A DNA stretch of 64,000 nt from Talaromyces rugulosus (taxonomy: Eukaryota; Ascomycota; Eurotiomycetes; Eurotiales; Trichocomaceae): NCBI RefSeq assembly GCF_013368755.1, contig NC_049564.1, positions 2,116,001-2,180,000 of the forward strand, read 5' to 3'. Made by a program: the position numbers and the translations under genes. Positions 47,885 to 58,607 of the stretch are shown in pieces (the stretch's first letter is position 1; each line of letters begins with the position of its first letter). The notes under the pieces are model-generated. The model searched no databases and was not told the origin of the DNA. It saw nothing but the letters and a program-made list of their open reading frames with translations.

Positions 47885-48826
47885 TTTGACGGACAAAAAA
47901 ACAATGGTGTTGGAGCAGAGAATGCAGCATGAATTGACAAGAAGGATGCTTTTATCAGCCCCGCATTCGGTCTGAGGCGCCCAACGGCCAGCCCCGCGAC
48001 TCGCGAAGCGCCATTAGGCGATGACGCCAGCAATCACGAATATAGCATAATCAGAAATGAGAATATTAGCACGGTTAAGGTGAAATAATAGAATGCATTT
48101 GTGTCAGTTGCAAGTAGTTTTAATGTAGCTAGTGCCATCTACAGTCCCAGTACGATCATCTCCATCGGAATCCAGTTACCGTTGTGGATACTTGGCAGGA
48201 CAAATTTCTCCAACTATTCATGAAAAACTTAACCCGTGAAAAAAAATATTCAGCAAATAAAAGCCGAGGGACTTGACACTTGCCACGAAAAACTGGAGAC
48301 CTCGTTGAAGCAGTGACTCGGAAAGTCGGTGGGAGATTGCCATTTTTATAGACCTGCACAAGTCAATGTGATAACTGATAGCAGGCTGCATACAGCCGGA
48401 ACAACCACGCATACACACTTAGTAAACAGTCTAGAACACAATCTTCAATGCAAGCCAATTCACCTAGCATGCACCATGTGTGCATCTCAGCTCCTTGATT
48501 GGCGCGCGGCTGAATACAATGCAGATAGGAAACTGTTCCGAGTGGATCGTCGCCCAACCTGCCTAAAGGGAAACGATTCCAGCCCTGCAGAGCACACAAT
48601 AATAATGATGTTAGTGCAGTAAATATCTGATCGACTGTTAATTCCGGCCCTTATCAGTGTGTCAAAACAGTGGGTATACACAGCGCACGCAGGCTAAGAA
48701 GAGGGGAGAAAAAATGGAGAGCAGAGCGGGGATTGATGGGGTGATAAATATCTTTCTCCCTCTGGTTTTTTTGCATCTAGAGAATATACACTTTTTCCCG
48801 GCCCGAATGATATCAAAGTTTGCGAC
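47885..48826. other. Divergent promoter region
   Basis: 942 bp between the hydrolase start (-) and the transporter start (+). ORFs of 60-97 codons at 48329-48681 overlap each other in several frames and have no domain. No repeat seen. Confidence 0.5.
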
Positions 48827-50542
48827 ATGACGGGATCCCGAATGCCGAACATGCCTCCGAGGTATGTTCTGACTAGCATTCTGTGCTCGTTTGGCGGGTT
48901 CCTATTCGGGTGAGTACCTTTCTCTTATCATGTCGGAGCAAAGGGAAGAAAAATATACTAATTATGTAGAATCGACACGGGCATCATCGGCCCCGTCACC
49001 GTTATGAGCTCGTTTTCCGCCCAGTTCGGCCCGCTGTCGTCAACTGTTCACGGTCTGGTCGTTTCAGCCATTCTGATCCCTGCTGCCCTTTCGTCTTTCT
49101 TTGCGGGAAAGGTAGCCGATTTCCTTGGCCGGCCCAAGGGGATCAGTATCGGGGTTTTGATTTTTGCTCTCGGAGCAGCCATCGAGGCCGGAGCTGTCAG
49201 TTTGGGAATGTTCATTGCCGGAAGATGCATCGAGGGGATTGGCGAGGGGCTATATTTAGGGACCTTGGTAGTGTAAGCACCGTTTTCATTTATGTGTCTT
49301 AATATTCCATCACTGAAAATACCATCAGCTATATTTGCGAAATCTCCCCGCCTAGTAAACGAGGACCACTCACCTCGGGCCCTCAGCTACTGATTACTCT
49401 CGGCCTTGTGGTCGGATTCTTCACTTGCTACGGAACGGCCAACATTAATTCATCCCTCTCGTGGCGCCTGCCATTTATCCTCTTATCCGGCCTAGCTTTT
49501 ACTTTCTCTGCCGCAGCACTGCTCTGGCTCATCCCGTCTCCTCGCTGGCTCAGTGTACATGGCCGCGCAGCCGAGGCAGCGGCAACATGGGACTTTCTCG
49601 GTGTCAGCCATGCCGATCGCGAGAAGCTTGAGATTGCTGAAGAGGAGGAGGAGCAAAGAGTCTCGGTTGAACTTGAAGACCCGCCAGTTAGACCGGCTGG
49701 TTCGCCTTCTGACAAAGACAAAGAAGCTCAAGTCACGACTCGTCCTGTAGAGAGTCACCACAAGAGTGCCTTCTGGGCTCTGTTTGCGCGCGATGTGCGT
49801 GCGCGCAGTATATTTGCTATATTCCTGATGGGCATGCAACAGCTCAGCGGTATCGATGGAGTTCTATACGTACGTGTCTTGAGTATTTAAAAAAAAATTC
49901 AAGAAGAGAACTGACTAGCTAGCTATATAGTACGCCCCCCTTCTCTTCCAACAAGCCGGCTTGACTTCCTCTGAAGCCTCCTTTCTAGCCTCGGGTGTCT
50001 CTGCGCTCGCCATCTTCGGTGTCACTATCCCGGCCCTGATCTGGTCAGACAGCTGGGGGCGTCGACGCAGCACGATCCTGGGTGGATTCGGTATCACAAT
50101 TGTCATGTTTTTGATCGGTGGACTGTATGCTGGAAACGTAGTGCATGCCGACACGGGGGCCGGCCGGTGGATCGTCATTGTGTCAATCTACTTGTTCGCC
50201 GTCATCTTCTCCCTGACGTGGGGCGTGGCTATCAAAGTGTATGCAGCGGAGATTCAGCCACAGCATACCCGTGCGGCAGCAACCAGTGTCGCGCACGGCA
50301 GTAACTGGGCGTGTAATTTCCTGGTTGCGTTGGTGACTCCAATCTTGCTGTCGCGTAGTAGCTTTGGTGCGTACTTCTTGTTTGGGGGTTGTAATCTGAT
50401 CACGGCGGTGGTGTGTTTCTTTGCCATGCCCGAGACAAAGGGCCGGTCGTTGGAGGAGATTGAGGAGGTGTTCAAGAAGAAGAATTTCGGGCCCAGTGGG
50501 TTGGCGAAGGGGATTCGTAATGCTTTTGGAGGGAGGAATTAA
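48827..50542 (+). CDS. MFS sugar-type transporter
   Basis: Four exons (48827-48909, 48970-49272, 49329-49869, 49931-50542) encode 512 residues with 12 membrane segments. Sugar-porter marks: FGGFLFGIDTGIIGPVTVM at helix 1, KVADFLGRPKGISIG after helix 2, GRCIEGIGEG, YICEISPPSKRGPLTSG, SPRWLSVHGR, QQLSGIDGVLYYAPLLFQQA, SDSWGRRRS and the terminal PETKGRSLEEIEEVF. The central cytosolic loop is long and acidic (EEEEEQRVSVELEDPPV). Family PF00083 moves hexoses, polyols, quinate or similar by proton symport; the substrate is not readable. It is divergent from the hydrolase/oxygenase pair. A transposon begins 8 bp after the stop codon, so its 3' UTR and terminator are likely supplied by the element. 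Confidence 0.93.
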
Positions 50543-50549
50543 TGGTTTA

Positions 50550-52411
50550 ACGTAATCGGTAAGCGAGCCGCCACTTCCGCTCAAAAACGCGTCCCATAAC
50601 AATTCCAATTTGTTCAACACGCCAATATGCCACCAATTCGCAATGAAAACCAGTCAAATTCTCAGGAACAAGAGGGAAGACTCTTATTAGCTATTTCCGA
50701 TTTACAAAATAAAAAAATCTCGACTATTGGACGAGCGGCAAAGATTTATAATGTTCCTCGGACAACTCTACGAGATCAACTAAACGGCACTCAACAAAGA
50801 TCTTAAATACGCGCCAATAACTATAAATTGAATAAATTTGAAGAGGAATCGCTTGTTTAATGGATATTGGACCTAGATAAGCGAGGATTACCTCTCCGAC
50901 CATCTATGGTACGAGATATGGTCAATATTTTACTTGCACAACATGGAAATTAATAGGTTGAAAAGAAATGGGTATATAATCTAGTTTAATATTGCTCAGA
51001 GCTTAAATCAAGATTTTCACGAAGATATAACTATGAGTGCGCTAAATACGAAGATCTAAAGATAATTTAAGAATATTTTGGATCTGTACAAGAGGCTATA
51101 TTATAATATGGTATCTTATCAAAAGATATTTATAACTTTAATAAGACTGGCTTTGCTATGGGACTTTACGTAACTGTAAAAATCATTACTAGAAGCGATT
51201 AATATGCTCGTCTAAAGCTATTATAACTTGGTAATTGAGAATGGGTAATTTTAATTGAGGTAGTTAATTTTACTGGGTGGGCTTTATCTTTATATGTGAT
51301 CTTCAAAGCAACAAAATACTTTTAAGAAGGCTGGTTTGAGACTCTTCTAGAGGATTAAAGAATTAATATTAGTGATAATGGATGGACTATAGATAAGATT
51401 GGAATAGATTAGCTCATTAATCACTTCATTCCTCTTACTAATGGCCGCACGATGAGAAGATATCGAATATTGATTCTTAATGGCCATGGAAGCTATCTGA
51501 CTGCGGAATTTAACTAAATTTGCACTGAGAATAGTATTATTCCAGTCTATATGCCTTTTTATTTTTCATACCTTTTATAGCCTCTTGATGTCAGCTGTTT
51601 TATGGTTTTAAAACGGCAATATGGACAGTTTATTGAACAGTAGATGAGGTTTAGATTTAATTATATTAACAAAATCGACTTTCTTACTGTATTTCTAAAG
51701 GCCTGTACGGTGGCATATAAAGCTGAGACTATTCGGAACGGCTTTGCAGTAACTGGATTAATGTTATTTGATTTAAATCGAGTTTATCAATAGCTTACTA
51801 TCTAATTAAGGACTTCTATACCCCCTCTAAGTTGATCAAGCAATACACAATCATCTTGCTTATAAATACCTTAAAATCCATGTCAATTTAAGCGTCAATT
51901 AAGCACAATAAAAAAGCAGATAAGCCGGCGTATAAGGAGTCCCTCTGAAGTTATTAATGAGGCAATTAATCGCATGTTAAAAGCTTATGAGATAAGTATT
52001 AATGAGCTTTAGATTGTACGAAAGAAAGTTCATGATCTATGAGCTGTATATGAGAAAGAGAAGCAAAAATGTAGACGATCTAGAAAGTAGATATTCCATG
52101 AGCAAGGAATCACCAGAGAAGAAGCTCAGGCGTTTATATAGGGTCAGATTGAGGCATCTTAAACTGTTATTACTGCTCTGGTCGAGCTAGAGCTTCTAGT
52201 CTCTTAACCGTCTGTATGATGTCAATTTCGCTGCAGCGGTTGTGGTATTGCAGGATATAGAATAACTGGATGTCCTAATCGTACTGGTAATTAATTTTTT
52301 ATATATAATTAATATTTTGGGTATAAAATTGAGATTTGAAATTTATATAGATTGCATTTTCGGGCGGAAGTGGCGGCTCGCTTGCAGTGGCGGCTCGCTT
52401 ACCGATTACGT
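50550..52411 (+). mobile_element. Fot1/pogo-type DNA transposon, RIP-mutated (element 1)
   Basis: 1862 bp, bounded by inverted repeats starting ACGTAATCGGTAAGCGAGCC on each strand and by TA dinucleotides at 50548-50549 and 52412-52413, the Tc1/mariner target duplication. The first 26 bp of the two ends match. At the right end an extra 17-bp near-copy of the inner repeat (52369-52385) is inserted before the match resumes. Inside is a decayed transposase frame (50627-52294). Element 2 is related throughout the coding part but has different inner terminal repeats. Confidence 0.92.
50627..52294 (+). pseudogene. Dead pogo-type transposase of element 1
   Basis: 556 in-frame codons counting the terminal TAA, with no net insertion or deletion relative to element 2, but many internal stops. 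The N-terminus reads MPPIRNENQ then EQEGRLLLAISDLQNKKIST, followed by AAKIYNVPRTTLRDQL, the helix-turn-helix. The DDE region is mutated: the first catalytic Asp (51140-51142, FDETGF in relatives) is AAT and the following Glu is AAG; the second Asp, in LILDGHGSH, is also AAT. The C-terminal zinc-knuckle-like sequence CSGCGIAGYRITGC has Tyr where element 2 has His. All these are G-to-A or C-to-T changes, the RIP pattern. Confidence 0.88.
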
Positions 52412-52429
52412 TATTCGTTTTATGAGCTA

Positions 52430-54313
52430 ACGTAATCCACCACCGAACGGATCACACCCCCGAGCGGATCACTCATCTCCGAACGCGTCAATTTCATTAT
52501 TTTGATCTCATTCAACGCGCCACTATGCCTCCAATTCGCACAGAAAATCAAAGAAAATCAATTGAACAAGAAGGCAGGTTATTACTTGCAATTTCTGATT
52601 TTCAGAATTAAAAAATCTCGTCTATTCGTCAAGCAGCATGTATTTATAATGTGCCATACACAACTCTCTCGCGCCGCCTCCATGGCATCTCAATGAGGGC
52701 CCAAAAACGTGCAAATTGCCATAAGCTTTTAGAATTTGAAGAGGAATCAATTATAAAATGGATTCTTGATCTTGATAAACGTGGTTTACCTCCTTGGCCT
52801 GCTCTAGTTTGAGATATGACTAATTATCTATGTTCTTAATGGAATAAACCAGCAGTTGGTATAAACTGGGTTTATAAACTTGTTAAATGTTATCCAGATT
52901 AGCTTAGATCTTGATTTTCTCGAAGATATAACTACGAACGTGCTAAATGTGAAGATTAGAAGATAATTGGAGATTATTTTGAGAGCGTACAAGAGGCTAT
53001 TTTATAATATAGAATCTTACTGGAAGATATCTACAACTTTGATGAGACTGGCTTTGCTATGGGGCTCTGTGCAACTGTAAAGGTTATTACTGGAAGTGAT
53101 TGATATAACCGTCTAAAGCTTTTACAACCTGGTAATCGAGAATGGGTGACTTTAATTGAGGTGGTCAATTCTATTGGATGGGCTTTACCTTCATATGTGA
53201 TCTTTAAAGCGATAAAATACTCCTAAGAAGCCTGGTTTGAATTGCTTCCCAGTGATTAGAGGATTAATATTAGCGATAATGGATGGACAACTGACAAGAT
53301 TGGTATGGATTGGCTTCAAAATCACTTCATTCCTTATACAAATGGCTGGGTAATAGGAAGATATCGAATGCTTATTCTTGATGGCCATGGAAGCCATTTG
53401 ACTGCAGAATTTGACCGAATTTGTATTGAGAATAATATTATTTTTATCTGTATGCCTCTTTATTCCTCTTATCTCTTATAGCCTCTTGATATCAGCTGTT
53501 TTACGGTTATAAAGCGGAAATATGGATAGCTTGTTGAGCAGCGGATGAGGCTTAGATTTAATTATATTGACAAAATTGACTTTCTTACTATATTTCTAGA
53601 GGCTTGTTTAATGGCATATAAAGCCGAGACTATTTAGAATGGCTTTGTAGTAATTAGATTGGTGTTATTTAATCTAGATTAAGTTTATTAACAGCTTACT
53701 GTCTAGTTTAAAACTTCTATACCCTCTCCAAGTCGATCAAGCAATTCACAATTATCTTGCTTGCAAACACCTCAAAATCTACGTCAATTTAAACGTTAAT
53801 TAACGACAATTAAGAGGCGTATAAGCCAGCGTATAGGAAGTCTATTAGATTCAGTTGATGAGGTGATTAATCGGATGTCTAAAGCATATGAGATGACTGC
53901 GAATAGCCTCATGCTTCTAGGGAAAGAAGTCCATGATTTACGGGCTGTACATGAGAAGGAGAAGTAAAAACGTAGACGATCTAGAAAGTAGATAGAGCAT
54001 GGGTAAGGAATCACTAGAGAGGAAGCTTAGGCGCTTGTACGAAGTCAGATTGAGGTATCTCAATCTATAACCACTGCTCCGGGTGAGTCTGAGCTGCCGG
54101 CTTCGCAAACACTCGTACGCCGTCAATTTCGGTGTAGTGAGTGTAATATTCTCGGGCATAGAAGGCCTCAATGCCCTAATCGTACTGGTAATTAATTTTT
54201 TATATATAATTATTATTGTTAGTTAGAAATTGAGGTTTCAAATCAATGGAGTTGACGCGTTCGGAGATGAGTGATCCGCTCGGGGGTGTGATCCGTTCGG
54301 TGGTGGATTACGT
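52430..54313 (+). mobile_element. Fot1/pogo-type DNA transposon, RIP-mutated (element 2)
   Basis: 1884 bp. The first 62 bp (52430-52491) and the reverse complement of the last 62 bp (54252-54313) are identical, starting ACGTAATCCACCACCGAACG. TA flanks both ends (52428-52429, 54314-54315). It lies 18 bp after element 1 in the same orientation, the spacer ATTCGTTTTATGAGC plus TA being presumed host sequence. Perfect terminal repeats beside a heavily mutated interior suggest that the ends were exposed to less mutation or have few mutable sites. Confidence 0.94.
52525..54195 (+). pseudogene. Dead pogo-type transposase of element 2
   Basis: 557 in-frame codons with no net indel and many internal stops (first TAA just after ISDFQN). 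MPPIRTENQRKSIEQEG, RQAACIYNVPYTTLSRRL, EFEEESIIKWILDLDKRGLP, YNFDETGFAMGLCATVKVIT, LILDGHGSHLTAEFDRIC and the third acidic site in PLDISCF are legible; both catalytic Asp before it are kept, unlike element 1. The C-terminus ends with CSECNILGHRRPQCPNRTGN, a C-x2-C-x4-H-x4-C zinc knuckle. Stops fall at codons that are Trp, Gln or Arg in active relatives, as RIP produces. Confidence 0.9.
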
Positions 54314-54502
54314 TACATAATGACTGCTGCTATGTTATTTCAGGCGACTGGTTTTATAGATTTAGATATAGAATACACTTGGGCTATAGATTAGTCAGAC
54401 TAGGATAGAGATTTGGAGGTACAGAGGGTATGAAAAAGTGAATATTATCTGATTATTGCGGTTTATAACTCCTTCCATACGTATCTTCACTATCCGGAGC
54501 AA

Positions 54503-56153
54503 CTAAACATCTACTTTTGTCGACCGTACGGTTATCGGTGCACTACTCTCATCCCCGGACTTGGACTGTTCCGACTGTTCCTCTCCCTGTCCCTCTTGAC
54601 TTTGACTGTCACCCAGAGAAGGATCCACTGGAAGCAACCCGATAATTCCTCTAGCGGTATCCCTCCTCTCCAAATACACAATGACGGCAATCAGCGGCAG
54701 CGTCAACGCACCCGTCACCAAACTCGCAATATATCCCTTCCTGAAATTCGGCGCATCCGTCACAGGATAAAAGATCAGCGGCCACCAGGTCACAAACGCA
54801 AAGTCAAAGGAGTTCATAAAACCCGTGGTGATGGCACGCAGCTGTAGATCGTGGCCCGTGACGTCCGCCATCCACGAGTACCACACAGCCTGCGGAGCGA
54901 AAGTAGTGCCCAGCAGGTAAAAGGCAAAGAAATAGCCGGCGTCGGTGGGCGGGTCAGCCACGAGAATTGCGCTGCCGATGATGAATGTGAAACCGATGGC
55001 GACGGATACCTGCCAGCGAGACTGCAGCTTGTCGGAGATGACGGCGTAGGTGATTGTGCCCAGAATCGCGGTGGCGTAGATGGCCGTTGGGTAGTTGTTT
55101 TGCTGCACGGTGGTATAGCCGCGCGAGGCCATCCAGAGAGCCATGACATTGTTTTGCAGTGATTGAACGCAGAGCGAGTACACTGTAGACTAGTTAGCAA
55201 AGGTAAACAACTGAAAAAAATGACCCTTGCAACTTACGCATGAAAATAAACGGGAGCAAGTAAAATTGCCAGCTTAGGAAAATACGCTTGAACACCGACA
55301 AGTCCCACGATTGCTGGCGTGTAGCACCGAGACGAGTTGCAGCATGTTCCTTTTGCTCTTTGGTGAGATACCATGCTGCTCTATGGGCAGGGAGGTCAGG
55401 AATGAACACCCATCCTAGATGAAGTTAATTTTGCTACTCCAAGAGTATGTATCGGAAAGATGAACTCACCAAAAAATGCAACAGGCAGAGTCATCACAGA
55501 CACAATAATAAAAATCCATTTCCACGCTGGAAGACCGCCGTTGCCAGCCAGTGTCTGCAGCAGTCCAGCCTGGATCCATCCACCAGCCATCGTTCCCAGA
55601 TGGCCAAAGATGCAAAACACCGCTGTTCGCGTGCCCAGCTCGGATTTTTTGTACCAGGAGCCGAGAATAAACTGAGCCCCAACGCTGTTCTTACAGTTAG
55701 CACTGCTGGCCGCTTTTTGTTTATCTGACATAGTGCTACCACTTACTATGCAATGGCAGAAAACCCTCCCTCAATCGCATTCAACACAATGACCTGCCAA
55801 GCATGCGTCATTTTAAATGTGACCAGCGTCAATATGCTCCAGGTAACATTTGCTGCGACAAAGACGTATTTGGGCCTGACCACCGTCAAGATACTGGTCC
55901 CGGGCATCTGGAACACGGCATACACAACCAGATAGGCAGTGTTCATGTAATTGTAATCCTTGCCCTGGAAATTCAGCGCCTCCTTCATTCCACTGATATA
56001 AGCAGAGGAATAACTGGCGCGAGTGACGCCGAACAGGAACCATATCAGGGAAAAGTACGGCAGCAGGGTCAAGTCCAATTTCGCGAGCAGAGCGCGATCG
56101 TTGGGTTCAGAGCCCCAGACCCAGGTGGCCAGTTTGGAGCGGAGAGTTGCCAT
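54503..56153 (-). CDS. MFS transporter, Dal5/allantoate-permease (ACS) family
   Basis: Four exons (56153-55747, 55684-55470, 55414-55238, 55182-54503) encode 492 residues, 12 membrane segments. Family marks: residues from ALLAKLDLTLLPYFSLIWFL, then RASYSSAYISGMKEAL, YVVFQMPGT-type helix (here VVYAVFQMPGTSILTVV), RPKYVFVAANVTWSILT, AYVGAQFILGSWYKKSELG assembled across an intron, and FFGWVFIPDLPAHRAAWYLT across another. ACS-family members carry anionic small molecules such as allantoate, ureidosuccinate, nicotinate, biotin, pantothenate or cysteine. The C-terminal tail is acidic and Gln/Ser-rich. It is divergent, 580 bp start to start, from the Cys/Met-metabolism enzyme homologue, so a sulfur- or amino-acid-related cargo is attractive but unproven. 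Confidence 0.92.
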
Positions 56154-56733
56154 GTTGATGTTTTGACAGTTGAGAGTATATTCCTCGCTTCTGTTTTTTG
56201 AGGTTCGATCGACGACAACTCTTGGCTAATGCAACGGCACGAAACTTTACGCCATGCGACTTTCAACCACGATGCTCAGTCGACTCTCGTGCTCTTTATA
56301 TGAAAACTAAAAAACTTTAAAAGACACGAAAAAAGACAGAAAAGACGAAAAAACCGTTGTTTGACTCGGTAGATTAAAAGTCAACATGGCGAAAGCGACC
56401 AGCGGGATGGCGAGATGGAGGGTAAGGCCGCCAGTCCCAACAGGGAAAAGACGTGCGATAGTGTTCTTGCGCTGCCAATCGGCTGCGCCTGGAACACCGT
56501 TTGTTATCGCGGCAATTTCATGTTCTTTTTTTCTTTTCCTTTTCCTTTTTTCCCGTATTGCCGTAGTAGTGTGTGTACGGAGTACTTGACAAGCAGGTCA
56601 AGGTTAAGCGGCCCCGCAGCAAGATCACGCGGCAATTTGTCATGCCCACCAGACTTCATTCTTCAACACTACATTATTATTGACTTGTTGAATTAATATC
56701 AAAAAGAATCGATATTTCCCAGCTGTAGTTAGA
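56154..56733. other. Divergent promoter between transporter and PLP-enzyme homologue
   Basis: Contains a purine-rich A/GA tract at about 56300-56350 and a T/C tract at 56523-56553. ORFs at 56386-56696 lack domains. No other gene seen. Confidence 0.5.
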
Positions 56734-58448
56734 ATGTCGGACAACGACCCCCAGCTCCGCTTTGAGAGCTTGTCCATTCATGCTGGGTAGATCCACCGTC
56801 TGTTCGTCTACAACAATAGTCCGTACTGACGCCGGTGACAGGAAGAATGTGCACAATGTCCACACAGGATCCGGAGCAGTGGCGACTCCAATCTATGCAT
56901 CTACTGTATTTTTATCACTTAGTCCTGCTATGCTTTTGCAGCCACTCATCGTCGTGTAGTCGTTCACCTTCAACAACAGCCAACATGGCGCCGATATCTT
57001 TGCGGGGCGCTCAGAGGACTTTGCTTATAGCCGGCTAGGCAATGTATTAACCATACTGCGATATTAGCAAAAACATGCTAATCCTGCAACTAGCCTGGAC
57101 TGGGAGTATTCGAACAACGTATAGCAGCCCTGGAAGGCGGTGCCGCGGCACTCCCTGCCTCGTGAGTGATGCCATATATCATGTCCTCGGCCAGGAATCC
57201 TTGCTAATAAAGACCAGCTCGGGAGAAGCAGCTCGCTGGATGGCCATTGCCGGTGTCGTCATGACCGGCGAGAACATTGTAGCAGCTGCCAACATATCCG
57301 AAGACGCATACACCCATTTCAAGTATCGCTTTCCGCAGCACGGAATTTCGATCAAGTTTGTTGATATTACCGATTCTAATGCAATCCGGGCCGCCATTGA
57401 TGACAAGACCCGCGCGGTGTATGCCGAAAGCATCAGCAGCTTTGGTCTAGAAATTACAGATATTGAAGCTGTAGCATCTGTTGCCCATGAATCGGGTGTG
57501 CCTCTTATTGTGTTAGTACACCACCATACCGATCTTGCTTATCGAGTTAACTAGATCCCAGTGACAACACGGCTGGAGCCGCCGGTTATTTGATTCGCCC
57601 AATCGAGCACGGCGCCGATATTGTCGTCCACTCAGCCTCGGAATGGATAACTGGATCTGGAACAGGAGTATCCGGAGTCGTCATCGACAGCGGCAAGTTC
57701 CCCTGGAAGGATCACTCTGAAAGATTCCCTCATCTTACTACTCCGTCTCCTGGATACCATGGAATGAACTTTGTCGAACAGTTTGGCAACATTGCATACA
57801 TTCTATACATCCGAATGTCGATTTTGCGCGATGTTGGTCCTTGTTTGAGCCCGTTCGCGGCGTCTTCGGCTTTATCTGGACTCGCAAGCTTATCGCCTAG
57901 GATGGACCGTCATCATTCCAATACCTTGGCACTGGCGAACTGGTTAAAGGAAAATGACAAAATTGGAGAAGTCGTCTTGCCCGGTCTGACCGGTAAACGG
58001 ACCTCTAATCTCTCGACGAAATACCTCCGCCAGAAAGACGCATATGGTGCCGTTTTAGATTTCACACCAAAAACAGGGGGAATTGAAACTGCCAGAGCGA
58101 TTGTCTCGAATTTGAAAATTATCGGCCTTTCTGATGGGTTAGTTCCGTTTTCCCGTTTGTAATGGTTTGTGCTTTTGCTAACCAAGTTCTATAGGCTAGG
58201 AACGCCCCAGTGAGTACAATTTTGTCTGGGTTTAATTACGTACTGACGAGAAATCTAGGACACTAGCGCATGTTGTGGATTCAGACCTCGTCAGACCAGG
58301 AGTTTCAAACACAGATCAGGGAGCTATTCGTGTGTCCGTGGGACTCGAGCATTCGGTGAGTACTCCGCGTTATATTAGAGTAGGACTAATTTGCATTCTT
58401 AAGGACGATATAATTGGGGACTTTAAACAAGCGTTAAAGTTTCTATAG
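56734..58448 (+). CDS. Cys/Met-metabolism PLP-enzyme homologue (O-acetylhomoserine sulfhydrylase-like) lacking the PLP lysine
   Basis: Nine exons (56734-56786, 56842-56905, 56960-57043, 57094-57161, 57218-57511, 57562-58137, 58195-58209, 58259-58355, 58404-58448) encode 431 residues, normal for O-acetylhomoserine (thiol)-lyases (PF01053). The N-terminus is FESLSIHAG, then GAVATPIYASTSFTFNNSQH, DFAYSRLGN, EQRIAALEGGAAALPASSG, and the PLP-aspartate block VPLIVDNTAGAAGYLIRP. The Schiff-base motif, normally SATKW, reads HSASEWITGSGTG: Glu-215 (GAA, 57641-57643) replaces lysine. The conserved NP after SRLG and the ESIGNP segment are also altered (ESISSFG). The C-terminal QGAIRVSVGLEHS and DDIIGDFKQALKFL are intact. 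Nine clean exons argue against simple decay, so a PLP-independent role or a pseudoenzyme is likelier. A 15-nt exon (58195-58209) is required. Confidence 0.88.
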
Positions 58449-58607
58449 CAGGGGATGCGTATCACGCGAATATAAAAAATAGCCAGAACTATAAATGCAT
58501 TGATTGATGGTTATCATTAAAACACGCAAGGCAATTAGCATAGAAACAAACAAAATGGTATTATAGTAGAGAGCCTTTTCAGCCGGCAAGAATGGCTGTT
58601 TAACCCC

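Noticed and set aside
56734..58448. Calling the PLP-enzyme homologue a pseudogene because of in-frame stops
   Set aside because: Every stop lies inside an intron with good GT/AG and the spliced frame is continuous for 431 residues.
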